Below are positions 1 to 9,218 of a DNA stretch of 64,000 nt, in pieces (position 1 is the stretch's first letter; each line of letters opens with the position of its first letter). The notes below the pieces were generated by a model. That model worked only from the letters and a program-made list of their open reading frames with translations. It made no database searches and had not been told where the DNA came from. The DNA is from an uncultured Bacteroidia bacterium (lineage in GTDB: Bacteria; Bacteroidota; Bacteroidia; Bacteroidales; Prolixibacteraceae), in assembly GCA_903923905.1 (NCBI GenBank), contig CAIXZH010000021.1, positions 62,001 to 126,000 of the forward strand, written 5' to 3'. A program made the position numbers and the translations under genes.

Positions 1-977
1 ACAGTATGTCCCAGTTCAAGTTCATGACCCGGTACCACCAATGCCGGATTAAATCCTCTTACAATCCGGAAAATATCTGTAGTCCAGGCGTTTGGCATCA
101 GGATATCCACTTTATGATTTTTGGCAACCCGATCAATCCAGTCAAAATCGCCCATCATATCTCCCTCATTGATCTGATCACCGGTATGGGCAACGGTTAT
201 CCCCTCGGGGGTCGTAACCATCGACACATTATTAATAGCAGAGGTGAGCTGGTGTCCGGGATAAATGATGAGATCCAGCGTACGGTTATTGGCAAGTTTT
301 AGTTTCTGGGTTTTTTCTGCTCTTCGCTCAAGGTGAGTGATTTTCGAGAAAATCGGGTCATCTTTCCATACCTCTTCTGGTGCGATTACCGGTTTTCCCT
401 GTTCCAGAAATTTTTCCGCCATCGCTTTATCTGCGTGATCATGATGTTTATGACTGATAAACAAGACATCACATTGTTTAACAATCTGTTCCATCGCTTC
501 GGCCGGCAAGGCAAAATCCGGTGAATCGGATGAAGCGCCGCCAACAAGGTCGAAGGCAAGAGTGACCGATTTGGTGCGAACGATAAAACCCATATTGTAC
601 AGCTTCCAGATGATGGCATCCTGATCTGCGTTGGTTTTCACCAGTTCCTTAATCAGGTGGTCTGCCTGTGTGTGAAAGAAATCTATGCCAGGTTTCCGGA
701 AGGCGGCAAATTTTTCATGAAAGACGGCATCCATCAAGAGTTTGGCGAATCCCCGTTCGCGCCCTTCATGGATTACCGGGGGATAAACAGCCAGAATAGT
801 CTTCACGGAATCGAGAAACACGCTTGCCTGGCGATCCAGGTAATCATTATCTTTCTGACTCAGCTGAGGATCAGGAAGCCCGCCCTCTTTGTGCTTTTGC
901 ATACTCTGGGCAACGGTTTTCCCGGGAGTGAAAAGCCCGAATAAAAGTATCAGTAGGAAGCCGGTGAATATTTTCAT
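1..977 (-). CDS. Secreted metallo-beta-lactamase-fold hydrolase (3' end outside window)
   Basis: About 325 residues are visible and the reading frame is open to the window edge, so the C-terminus is missing. Residues 1-24 form a signal peptide ending in VAQ, so the protein is exported. The metal site HxHxDH is present as HKHHDH at residues 176-181. Later His/Asp motifs of the fold follow: YPGH (239-242), HTGDQ (264-268) and PGHELELGH (316-324). A helical N-terminal region of about 130 residues precedes the MBL domain. The ATG at 977 lies 5 bases after the stop of the GH3 gene at 983, so it is the last visible gene of the GH3 operon. The fold covers many hydrolases. The substrate cannot be read from sequence, and I see no reason to call it an antibiotic-resistance enzyme. 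Confidence 0.85.
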   Translation of the reverse strand, partial: MKIFTGFLLILLFGLFTPGKTVAQSMQKHKEGGLPDPQLSQKDNDYLDRQASVFLDSVKTILAVYPPVIHEGRERGFAKLLMDAVFHEKFAAFRKPGIDFFHTQADHLIKELVKTNADQDAIIWKLYNMGFIVRTKSVTLAFDLVGGASSDSPDFALPAEAMEQIVKQCDVLFISHKHHDHADKAMAEKFLEQGKPVIAPEEVWKDDPIFSKITHLERRAEKTQKLKLANNRTLDLIIYPGHQLTSAINNVSMVTTPEGITVAHTGDQINEGDMMGDFDWIDRVAKNHKVDILMPNAWTTDIFRIVRGFNPALVVPGHELELGHT

Positions 978-982
978 GATAT

Positions 983-3361
983 TTATTTTTTCCGGTTAAC
1001 GCTTATTTCATCTAACCGTGAATTTAACAAAGAAAATGGGTAGAGCACATTGTGAACCTTCTCAACCACAAGTTCGTTTGGCAACCTAAATGTCGATTTG
1101 AGCCGGATATCTTTGGACGAGGCACCGATCCTCACCTCATAAACCCCCGGATCTGCCACCCACGCCGATTTGCCGGTCCAGAAGGAGGCGATGGAGCGGG
1201 CATCGAGCACAAAAGAGAGTTGCTGGGTTTCTCCCGGTTTAAGCAGTTTCGTTTTGGCAAATCCCCTAAGCTCCTGAAATGGTTTCTCCATACCCGAGAC
1301 CGGAGCGGACAAATAGAGCTGAGCGACCTCTTTACCCGGTACTGTACCGCTGTTTTTCACGGTTACGGTTACCAGGATCTGATTATTGAAAACCGTTCTG
1401 CTTAAGTTCAGATTCTTAAACTCAAACGAAGTGTAGGAGAGGCCGTAACCAAACTCGTAAGCCGTGGGTATTTTGAAGGAGTCAAAGTAACGGTAACCCA
1501 CATAAATTCCTTCATTATATTGTACCGGGAGTACTTCAGCTGTTTTTAGTCCCTCTTCCCCTTTATATTCACCGGATGAAGGAATGTCCGAATACTTCAC
1601 AGGAAATGAAACAGGTAATTTACCCGAAGGATTTACTACCCCTTTGAGCACATCAGCAACGGCATTGCCCCCTTGTTGTCCGGTTTGCCAGACATGAAGT
1701 ATAGCATCAGGCAGGTCGCTCCATCCGCTTGTTTCAAAGAATCCCCCGACATTCAGGATTACAACAACCCGCTTTCCGGCAGCATGGTAACTCTCACAAA
1801 CATCCCGGATTAAACTCAGTTCTGTTTGATCGAGGGGAATAAAACCGTTGTCATGACCTTCTCCTCCAGACCGTCCAATGGTAATCACCGCGATATCGGA
1901 TTCGCCCACCTGCCTTGAAATGGTGGCTTTTGACAGGTTCAATTCTGAATGAAAGGGAATAATTCGCCGATAGAAATAGTCGGTCACTTTGCGGTTATTG
2001 ACCAGGATGTTATCCACAAACCGGGAATAGGTTTCATCGAGAAACTTAACCACCTGGTAACCTGCGTTTTTTATCCCTTCATTGACCGTGACCGAATGTA
2101 TTGGCTTTGATTCGCCGCTTCCCGATCCGCTTGCCACGAAGAAGTAGGAGCCTTTGCTGAAGAGTGCCACCGTTTTGATACCCGGATTGAATGGAAGTGT
2201 CCCTCCGTTATTCTTTAGCAAGACAATTGCCTCTGCTGCTAAGGTTCTTGAGAGCGAGTCATGGGCATTCCTGTCAAATTTAAGTGAAGGTTTGTAACCT
2301 CTGCCACGGGGAGTTTTCATTTTAAATTTCAGGACATACCCGAGACTCCTGTCGAGGTCGCTTTCATCGATGGTTTTGTTTTTTAACGCGGCCCTGAGTT
2401 CGGCTCTTTCGGTGTCACTTCCGCTCATCATCAGGTTACTTCCGGCCCTGAGTTTGGCGACTGCATTTCCCAGTCCGTCCCAATCGGTCATGAATGCTCC
2501 GTCGAAGCCCCACTCATCCCGAACGACGGTTTTGAGCAATTCGGGATTTTCAGAGGTATAGTATCCGTTGAATTTATTGTAGGATGTCATGATTGACCAG
2601 GGGTGGCTCTCCCTAACCGCGATTTCAAATGCGCGCAGGTAGATCTCCCGCAAAGCTCTCTGACTGATGATCGCATCGTAACTTCTCCGGTCGGTTTCCT
2701 GGTTATTTGCCGCAAAATGTTTTATGGCAGCACCCACACCCTGTGACTGAACTCCGCGCACATAGGCTGCAGCCATTTTTCCCGACAGCAGGGGGGCCTC
2801 CGAGAAATATTCGAAATTACGTCCGCACATCGGATTACGCTGAATATTCAGACCAGGCTCGAGCATAATATCGACATTGGATTCCAGAACTTCCTTCCCG
2901 ATAGCCTTCCCCACCTTTTCGATTAAAGGGGTATTCCAGGTTGCAGCCATTGCCGTTTCGCTCGGGAAGGCAGTATATCGAACCTCCTGGGTTGAATCTT
3001 TCAGATTGGTGGACGCAATAGTGATTCCCCCCATTACCGTTGATTTAATACCCAATCGCGGGATGCCCCAAACCTGCCCATCCACTGCCGGCACGAACAG
3101 GGGTGATTTAATGGCGGAAGTGTTGTCCTCAATGCTAATACCCGATTTGGGATCATAGACCGGTACACCGGGAGGGGGAGTTTTTCCATCCCCGACTCCC
3201 ACGGTGAGGGCAATTTTTTCATCAATTGTCAATGCTGCGATCAGATCATGAACTTTATCTGCGGAGTGTTCTAAATGCGTGTGCCGGACACAACTGCCCG
3301 ACAATACCTGCAGCACTACCAAAAGCAACAGAACTCTTAACCGGACATTCAATTTGGCCAT
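983..3361 (-). CDS. GH3 family beta-glucosidase-like lipoprotein, divergent subsite -1
   Basis: 792 residues. A lipoprotein signal (LSGSC, Cys24) suggests anchoring to a periplasmic or outer membrane face. The order is a GH3 N-terminal barrel (about 40-350), a GH3 C-terminal domain (about 375-610) and a fibronectin-III-like domain (about 660-770). The nucleophile Asp293 lies in MTDWDG, the proposed acid/base Glu501 in GGEGHDNG, and KHF (214-216) is kept. Two motifs that hold the sugar in most GH3 enzymes are altered compared with the neighbour at 3366: the TDGP motif is replaced by GGIT (111-114), and SEDP reads SEAP (187-190). It is a close paralogue of that neighbour and is separated from it by 4 bases, so the two are co-transcribed. 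Activity on an exo-beta-glycoside is likely, but the specificity is probably changed. Confidence 0.92.
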   Translation of the reverse strand: MAKLNVRLRVLLLLVVLQVLSGSCVRHTHLEHSADKVHDLIAALTIDEKIALTVGVGDGKTPPPGVPVYDPKSGISIEDNTSAIKSPLFVPAVDGQVWGIPRLGIKSTVMGGITIASTNLKDSTQEVRYTAFPSETAMAATWNTPLIEKVGKAIGKEVLESNVDIMLEPGLNIQRNPMCGRNFEYFSEAPLLSGKMAAAYVRGVQSQGVGAAIKHFAANNQETDRRSYDAIISQRALREIYLRAFEIAVRESHPWSIMTSYNKFNGYYTSENPELLKTVVRDEWGFDGAFMTDWDGLGNAVAKLRAGSNLMMSGSDTERAELRAALKNKTIDESDLDRSLGYVLKFKMKTPRGRGYKPSLKFDRNAHDSLSRTLAAEAIVLLKNNGGTLPFNPGIKTVALFSKGSYFFVASGSGSGESKPIHSVTVNEGIKNAGYQVVKFLDETYSRFVDNILVNNRKVTDYFYRRIIPFHSELNLSKATISRQVGESDIAVITIGRSGGEGHDNGFIPLDQTELSLIRDVCESYHAAGKRVVVILNVGGFFETSGWSDLPDAILHVWQTGQQGGNAVADVLKGVVNPSGKLPVSFPVKYSDIPSSGEYKGEEGLKTAEVLPVQYNEGIYVGYRYFDSFKIPTAYEFGYGLSYTSFEFKNLNLSRTVFNNQILVTVTVKNSGTVPGKEVAQLYLSAPVSGMEKPFQELRGFAKTKLLKPGETQQLSFVLDARSIASFWTGKSAWVADPGVYEVRIGASSKDIRLKSTFRLPNELVVEKVHNVLYPFSLLNSRLDEISVNRKK

Positions 3362-3365
3362 AGGG

Positions 3366-5747
3366 TTATTTTTTATGCTGGCTTAGCTCCTTGATCGCAA
3401 AATTTGGGTACATAACATCATACACAACTTCAACAACTTGGTTTTCAGGTAGATTGAATGAGTCATTAAGCCGGATATCTTTTGATGATGCACCAATACG
3501 TACCTGATAATCGCCTTTATCGGCTACCCATGCGCTGATTCCGCTGCGGAAAGAGGCGAGAGAGCGTTTGTCGAGTTCAAAGGAGAGGGTCTGGCTTTCA
3601 CCCGGTTTGAGCAATTGCGTTTTGGCAAAACCCTTAAGCTCCTGAGCCGGTTTCTCCATTACCATATTTGGGGCCGACAGGTATAATTCGGCTACCTCTT
3701 TGCCGGCAAAAGATCCTGTGTTTTTTACCTGAACGGTGACATTGATTTTGTCGGAGAAGGTATCTGAACTCAGTTTCAGGTTAGAATACCCGAAGGTGGT
3801 ATACGATAACCCAAATCCAAACTCGAAGGACACGGGCACATTGAATGTTTCATAATAGCGGTACCCGACATAAATCCCCTCTTTGTAGAATGAATTTACC
3901 GGGTTTTCAGCCGGTTCACCGGGGAATGTTTTAGCGGAAGGGACATCCTCAAATTTCATGAAGAAGGAGTCAGGAAGTTTTCCTGACGGATTGACTGCAC
4001 CCTTCAAAATGTCGGCAATGGCATAACCTCCCTCTTGTCCGGGCTGCCACGCTACCAGGATGGCGTCAGGATAATTTTTCCAGCTGGCGGTTTCGCACAC
4101 CCCGCCGATATTGAGTATCACAACCACCTTTTTACCGGCAGCATGATAGGTTTCGCATACGTTGTGTACAAGGTTCAATTCTGCGTCTGAAGTTGGTAAA
4201 TAGCCATTATCATAACCCTCGCCACCACTTCTGCCGAGGGTTATGATAGCGATATCGGAGTTGGAAACCTGCTTTTTAATCTGCTCCTGGGTCATAGCCA
4301 TTTCGTCATGAAAAGGGATCAGCCTTTTTTTAAAATGACCGGGAGCCTTACCATCCTTTATCCCATTATTAGCCAGCATCACCGGATTATTGAAGTAATC
4401 AGGTACCAGGTTCTGTTCCATAATATTGGCATTAAAAGCGGTATATGAATCTTCCAGCTCCTTTAAAACCTTGAATCCGGCTGCTTTAAGCCCTTCATTT
4501 ACAGATATCGCATATTTATTGCTTCTGATACCGCCGCTTCCGGTTCCGGCTTCGATCAGGTAGTAGGAAATCTTGCCAAAAACGGCTACTTTCTTCACCC
4601 CCTTAAGCGGAAGCGTCTTGTTATTGTTTTTAAGCAGCACCATTCCTTCGGACGCCGCTTCACGGGCAATCCTGGCATGAGCTTCCAAGTCAGGGTTTTG
4701 TGTGGGTATATGTCCTTTTGCGCGCGGGGAGTTAAGTTTAAGTTCCATGTTGTAAACCAGGTTTTTATCGAGGGTGCTTTCGTCCAGAGTCTTATCCCTG
4801 AGCGCCGCGGTAAGTTCTTTTACCTCATCCTGACTACCGCCCATCAGCATATTGTTCCCGGCACGCACTTTTGCAACGGCACTTCCGTAACCGTCAAAAT
4901 CGGTCATGAAAACACCGTTGAATCCCCACTCTTTGCGCACGATATCATTCAGTAATTCAGGGGTTTCAGCGGTATAATAACCGTTCACCTTATTGTAGGA
5001 GGTCATTATTGCTTTCGGGTGGCCCTCCCTAACCGCAATTTCAAATCCCCGGAGGTAGATTTCGCGCAACGCCCGCTGACTGACCACTGCGTTATAAGAC
5101 CTCCTGTTGGTCTCCTGGTTGTTGGCCAGGAAATGTTTCAACGTGGCTCCCACACCAGTGGATTGCACCCCTCTCACCATGGCTCCGGCCAATTTCCCGG
5201 AAAGCATCGGATCTTCGGAATAATACTCAAAGTTACGTCCGCATTTGGGATTGCGGTGAAGGTTCAGGGCAGGCATCAGGACTACGTCGTAGTCATATTC
5301 AAGCGCCTCATTTCCATAGGCTTTTCCAACATTCTCCACCAACTCGGTGTTCCATGTTGAGGCGAGACAGGTGGAAGTTGGAAATGCGGTTGTATAAGAA
5401 TATTCGGTTGCTCCCTCAGGATGGGGATCCCTGTTGACCCCTGACGGGCCGTCGGTCAGGGCGGATGACATCACGGAGAGTCGCGGGATAACCATTTTTG
5501 AGTTCTGATTTGCGATGATAATCCCAGTTCCCTGTTCTGTCGTCTTTGAAATCGCGGAAGGAAGGAACTTCCCGTCACCTACCGACATCCCGATTTTCTC
5601 ATCAGGTGTCATTGCCGCAATCACCTTTTCAATTTTGTCTTTTCCTAACTGAGGCAGTTGATCCCCTGCTTTGGACTGAATGAATACTTGCGCTGCCATT
5701 AGGGACAACACCCCGATAAAAAGACTTTTTATTTTCATTTTGTTCAT
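3366..5747 (-). CDS. GH3 family beta-glucosidase/beta-xylosidase-type enzyme
   Basis: 793 residues with a cleavable signal peptide (about 1-27). It should release a terminal beta-linked sugar from oligosaccharides in the periplasm. All expected GH3 features are visible: TDGP with Asp99 (binds the non-reducing sugar), SEDP (177-180), KHF (204-206), nucleophile Asp283 in MTDFDG, and proposed acid/base Glu510 in GGEGYDNG. A fibronectin-III-like domain closes the protein. It is the first gene of a minus-strand run 3366, 983, 977. A tandem copy with an altered sugar-binding motif follows at once. It carries an insertion (about 451-473) before the RLIPFH segment that the paralogue lacks. The exact sugar (glucose, xylose, other) cannot be fixed from sequence. 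Confidence 0.94.
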   Translation of the reverse strand: MNKMKIKSLFIGVLSLMAAQVFIQSKAGDQLPQLGKDKIEKVIAAMTPDEKIGMSVGDGKFLPSAISKTTEQGTGIIIANQNSKMVIPRLSVMSSALTDGPSGVNRDPHPEGATEYSYTTAFPTSTCLASTWNTELVENVGKAYGNEALEYDYDVVLMPALNLHRNPKCGRNFEYYSEDPMLSGKLAGAMVRGVQSTGVGATLKHFLANNQETNRRSYNAVVSQRALREIYLRGFEIAVREGHPKAIMTSYNKVNGYYTAETPELLNDIVRKEWGFNGVFMTDFDGYGSAVAKVRAGNNMLMGGSQDEVKELTAALRDKTLDESTLDKNLVYNMELKLNSPRAKGHIPTQNPDLEAHARIAREAASEGMVLLKNNNKTLPLKGVKKVAVFGKISYYLIEAGTGSGGIRSNKYAISVNEGLKAAGFKVLKELEDSYTAFNANIMEQNLVPDYFNNPVMLANNGIKDGKAPGHFKKRLIPFHDEMAMTQEQIKKQVSNSDIAIITLGRSGGEGYDNGYLPTSDAELNLVHNVCETYHAAGKKVVVILNIGGVCETASWKNYPDAILVAWQPGQEGGYAIADILKGAVNPSGKLPDSFFMKFEDVPSAKTFPGEPAENPVNSFYKEGIYVGYRYYETFNVPVSFEFGFGLSYTTFGYSNLKLSSDTFSDKINVTVQVKNTGSFAGKEVAELYLSAPNMVMEKPAQELKGFAKTQLLKPGESQTLSFELDKRSLASFRSGISAWVADKGDYQVRIGASSKDIRLNDSFNLPENQVVEVVYDVMYPNFAIKELSQHKK

Positions 5748-5867
5748 ATATAGCTTGTTATATTTTTTGCAATCTCATTTAAAAAGTTTCTTTTTATTCC
5801 GTCAGAGGGAAAATAAATCGCATTGATCAAGGTCAATGCGCTGACGGTTCCAACCTCCACTTTATTC

Positions 5868-5976
5868 CCGGGGTATTACGATCCGGGAAAGGTTTATCTC
5901 TATCTGGAAGCTTGTGTCCGGATCGTTTACCCCGGGTTATTCATATATCGCCCTTTCGGGGCTGAGTAACCAAAGT
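5868..5976. repeat. REP-like double-hairpin unit, copy 1
   Basis: Outer arms CCCGGGGTA and TACCCCGGG lie about 60 bases apart. They are followed by the linker GTTATTCATATAT and then a second hairpin CGCCCTTTCGGGGC. The order stem, ATTCATAT-like linker, stem recurs at about 9040-9098 and 10294-10340, which is why I treat it as a family and not as a single terminator. Confidence 0.6.
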
Positions 5977-6019
5977 TTCAGGAACTATTTAAATTTATGG
6001 GTTTAAGTTACTTTAGGAA

Positions 6020-6118
6020 CAAAATAGGGGTAGATATCAAATATTTAGGTTTGCTATCTCGTCCCGGACTAGACCAAACCTAATAACCTATTTTCTATCC
6101 ATCCGCCAGGAGGATCCC
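6020..6118. repeat. GGGTAGA-type inverted-repeat element, copy 1
   Basis: The left arm AAAATAGGGGTAGATA and right arm ATTTTCTATCCATCC flank an inner hairpin GGTTTG...CAAACC. The unit ends with an imperfect palindrome around AGGATCCCT. The layout and much of the sequence match the better-preserved copy at about 51391-51494. Confidence 0.55.
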
Positions 6119-6167
6119 TAAAGAGAGATTAAATCCAATTCCAAAAAATCTATTATTTTATCTAAAA

Positions 6168-8849
6168 TTAATTATGATCCCCTTTTATTACGTTCCAGCC
6201 CTCCACTTTTAATACGGCCGGACCTGATTCCTGATCCACTTTATTATATCGTACTTTAATCATTTTTTCTTCTCCCGGGAACAGCGAAAAATAGTTGTCA
6301 TCCCAGAATACCGGATTGATTTCATCCCCTCCTGCCCCTTTGATCAGCGCGAGATGAACCATAAATGCCATACTCTTTCCCGGGTTTTTAACCTTTACCA
6401 AACCCTTTATTTCAGTACTGTCCTGCTGAATTTCAAATGATTTTTGGAGCTCGACTTCAGGAAGTTTCTCCAGATCAGTAAAATCGGCTACCGATTTTGG
6501 TTTGGCGACAAACAGATCCCAGTCAAATCCAAGCGGGCTCTTTGTCTCAATTTTGGCACCCTCTATATCTTTGGTGGTGGATAGCCAGTAGAAATTATCG
6601 GTAATCTGTCGTCCGGAACCATCTTCAAGTTTCAGTTTCAGAAAATAGGTTCTGCTCAGACCCGATGGTAAGGCAATCTTAAACGCCTCGGTCTTTCCAT
6701 CAGGACCAACGCTGACGACTGCAGTTTTGGAAAGTTTCTCGCTCAGGTCAAAGTTGAAAATCTTTGCGGTAACTTTCAGATTCTTGAAGTCCTGATACTT
6801 GCTGTTGACCACATAAATCGAATAGTCGTCGTACGAATACTGGACGTGCAGCGGTTCGCATGCTTTTTTTGCCCCGTAATAGGCCCCGCCAACGTTGAGG
6901 TACCAGTCGACATACTGCCAGCTGTAAACAGCCGGCCATGCAGCATCGTATTTCCAGGTGGTAATTCCGAGCGCTTCATACTTGTTGCGCGCATAGGCCT
7001 CAAACATTCCCCGTGCACTCTCGTAATTAAGAGCCATCCCCTTGGTGCAGAAATCGACAATTCCGGTTGCTTTTCCGTACCGCTTGTCCAGCGCTTCAAG
7101 GCCGGCTGTGAAATAGTCAGTTCCCTGGAGGACGGTATGGAACGAAAAGGTTTCATTGTTGATTGGCCACAATGCCTTTTTGGGCAGCATTTTGCGTATG
7201 CTCTCATAAGGGGCGAATACTCCACCGATTCCACCGGACTGGGCAAATCCCCAGGCTCCATCATCATGGTGGGTGTAGTAATGGGAAGGGTTGGCGTAGG
7301 CCCAAAGTTCCATTGTTCCGGTGCGGGTTCCTCCGGTTTTAAAGCGATCCTGGATATTAAACGCTCCGGAATGAGGTTGATAGGTCCGTTGGGGAGTGTA
7401 TTTGGCTACCAGTTCACGGTAGTTTTTATCAAGATTTTCGGTTGGAAAAGTCTCGTCGTGACCCAGGAAATGAATCAGGCTTGGATGGTTTCGGATGCGG
7501 AGCAGCATATCCTCGATGATGCTGATGGCCAGTTTCTCGTCGGGAAGGTTGCGTCCGAAAAACTGCTGAATTACTAAAATTCCGTTTTCATCACACAGGT
7601 TGTAGAAATCCTCGGTTTCACGAATCGAGAATCCTTCAGACCGAAGAGCATTCAATCCCGCCTCTTTGGCGTAGTTGATTAATCCGGCATAACGATGTGG
7701 TGAAAGTCTTAACAGCATATCGCTGGTCATCCAGGCACCGCCTCGGATCAGGATATTTTTACCGTTTACCTGATACCCGCGCCAACCGTCTTTATTGATA
7801 TAGGTCGAAACCTCACGGATCCCGAACCTGACATTCTCAACAGCCGAAAGATTTCCTTCGGTTACAAATGAAAGCTTCAGATTATACAATTCCTGGGTTC
7901 CTGCATTTATCGGCCACCAGATCCGGGGATTTTTGAGGTTCAGCTGTGCAAATTCGTCCGGTGTAAATTCGATTGTTTTCGATTCTTCCGGAGCCAAAAT
8001 CACCTCTTTGTTAAGAAGGATATTTTCAATTACCCCCTTGAGATTTCCTTTTACCGGCCTATCACTTTTATTCGTTACCCTGGCGGAAATGGTGAGATGA
8101 GCATTTTCAAGTGAAGGAAGGTCAAGCCTGGTAACGACATAAGGGTTCCGGATCGAAACCGGACCGTCAGCTGAAATGAACACATCCTGCCATACTCCCA
8201 TATTCAGATCGGGTGGTTGTGGGTTGTGGTCGTCCCATCCGGTGGTAGCTTCCACCTGTTTGGTATAATATTTGAGATCAGGAATCCTGCCTGGTCCAAA
8301 AATCTGGATCGCAAGGCAATTTTCAGAACCTGGTTTTTCCCACTCATTAATGTCGAATTCAAATCGTCTGAACATCCCCACCACGGCGGAAGTATCTGCA
8401 ATCTGATGACCATTCAGCCAGATATTGGCCTTCAGATTTATCCCGTTAAGGTGTAAGGTCAGGTATTGTCCTTTCCATTGGGAAGGGATCTCAAAAGAGG
8501 TGCGATACCACCACGAGGGGCGGAAAGGGCTCTCTTTGGGCATCGAGAGCCAGCTGCCGGAACGATATCCGGGAATGGCTTTGAGGTTATCCCCATAAAA
8601 CGGGTCAGGGTATACTTTATTTTCGACCAAAGCGGCCAAAACGGTGGTGGGCACAGATGTTGAATACCACTTGTCGGGTTGAAAGTCATTGGCCGAGATC
8701 TTGCTCCCGTCCTGGGAAACAGAAGCAGATGACTGGATTTGCCAGTTGTCTTTCAGCTGAAGTACCCCTGGGTCAGGTCGGATACAGCTTTCAAACAATA
8801 CGATGAATGCTGTTAAAAACCAATAAATTATACACTTCTTGGATTCCAT
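6168..8849 (-). CDS. GH2 beta-mannosidase/exo-glucosaminidase-like protein lacking the usual nucleophile
   Basis: 893 residues with an N-terminal hydrophobic signal and possible lipobox (Cys22). The GH2 layout is a jelly roll (about 30-230, with the NMGVW segment typical of this GH2 branch), an Ig-like domain, a TIM barrel (about 350-660) and C-terminal beta domains. The acid/base region reads GHDE (463-466), matching GSD in the paralogue at 14015. At the nucleophile site the paralogue has GFNTET with Glu550. Here the aligned stretch GFAQSGG, with no gap, has Ser538. The family's retaining chemistry needs a carboxylate there, so this protein is either inactive on normal substrates, a binding protein, or uses another residue. 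It stands alone between two repeat-filled spacers. Confidence 0.88.
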   Translation of the reverse strand: MESKKCIIYWFLTAFIVLFESCIRPDPGVLQLKDNWQIQSSASVSQDGSKISANDFQPDKWYSTSVPTTVLAALVENKVYPDPFYGDNLKAIPGYRSGSWLSMPKESPFRPSWWYRTSFEIPSQWKGQYLTLHLNGINLKANIWLNGHQIADTSAVVGMFRRFEFDINEWEKPGSENCLAIQIFGPGRIPDLKYYTKQVEATTGWDDHNPQPPDLNMGVWQDVFISADGPVSIRNPYVVTRLDLPSLENAHLTISARVTNKSDRPVKGNLKGVIENILLNKEVILAPEESKTIEFTPDEFAQLNLKNPRIWWPINAGTQELYNLKLSFVTEGNLSAVENVRFGIREVSTYINKDGWRGYQVNGKNILIRGGAWMTSDMLLRLSPHRYAGLINYAKEAGLNALRSEGFSIRETEDFYNLCDENGILVIQQFFGRNLPDEKLAISIIEDMLLRIRNHPSLIHFLGHDETFPTENLDKNYRELVAKYTPQRTYQPHSGAFNIQDRFKTGGTRTGTMELWAYANPSHYYTHHDDGAWGFAQSGGIGGVFAPYESIRKMLPKKALWPINNETFSFHTVLQGTDYFTAGLEALDKRYGKATGIVDFCTKGMALNYESARGMFEAYARNKYEALGITTWKYDAAWPAVYSWQYVDWYLNVGGAYYGAKKACEPLHVQYSYDDYSIYVVNSKYQDFKNLKVTAKIFNFDLSEKLSKTAVVSVGPDGKTEAFKIALPSGLSRTYFLKLKLEDGSGRQITDNFYWLSTTKDIEGAKIETKSPLGFDWDLFVAKPKSVADFTDLEKLPEVELQKSFEIQQDSTEIKGLVKVKNPGKSMAFMVHLALIKGAGGDEINPVFWDDNYFSLFPGEEKMIKVRYNKVDQESGPAVLKVEGWNVIKGDHN

Positions 8850-9218
8850 TTTGAAGGCGCTTAGAAGTTAAAATCCTGATAGGATCTTCCGTCAGCTGAC
8901 GGATGAATAACCCCAAATGAAGCGAAACTAAATTGGGGGTAAAGAATCTAGTCTAAAACCGGAACCCTGACAGGGTTCAATTTTAACACCTTAAATAATA
9001 TTCAGCCCACTTCGGGGCTATTGGCTTATGTTCTTCGTAAACCCCCGGTGCAGCTAGCGGAACCGGGGGTCATTAATATGTAACTCCTTGCGGAGTTTCT
9101 TGTGAGTGATTTCTTACTTGCAAATAACACAAGCAATACGGCATTGCATATCATAGAATATCAATAATTTAGAGCTACAGAATGATTTGTCTTTCGGCAA
9201 AATATTCTATAAAATACT
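8850..9218. other. 369-base spacer filled with hairpins, no gene
   Basis: No reading frame of note. Successive palindromes are CCGTCAGCTGACGG (8889-8902), CCCCAAAT...ATTGGGG (about 8930-8938 for the right arm), GGAACCCTGACAGGGTTC (8961-8978), AGCCCACTTCGGGGCT (9004-9019), and a REP-like unit at 9040-9098. The segment 8935-8980 resembles a decayed GGGTAGA-type element. Confidence 0.7.
9040..9098. repeat. REP-like double-hairpin unit, copy 2
   Basis: The stem ACCCCCGGT...ACCGGGGGT has nine perfect pairs. The linker CATTAATATGT follows, then a second hairpin AACTCCTTGCGGAGTT (about 9082-9097). The architecture matches the copies near 5.9 and 10.3 kb. Confidence 0.6.

Larger units (their letters stand above)
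5748..6167. other. 420-base spacer with hairpin repeats, no gene
   Basis: No convincing reading frame. From 5760 it runs upstream of the GH3 operon and must hold its promoter, but I cannot pick one. The rest is made of inverted repeats: one REP-like unit (about 5868-5976) and one unit of the GGGTAGA-type element (about 6020-6115), both described separately. Confidence 0.7.

Noticed and set aside
1-977. A beta-lactam resistance gene
   Set aside because: The MBL fold is used by many enzymes, and the long helical N-terminus and glycoside operon context do not match resistance enzymes.
6846-7577. A 243-codon open frame on the plus strand inside the GH2 gene
   Set aside because: It lies fully antisense to a well-supported GH2 gene, has no family features, and is a by-product of that gene's codon use.
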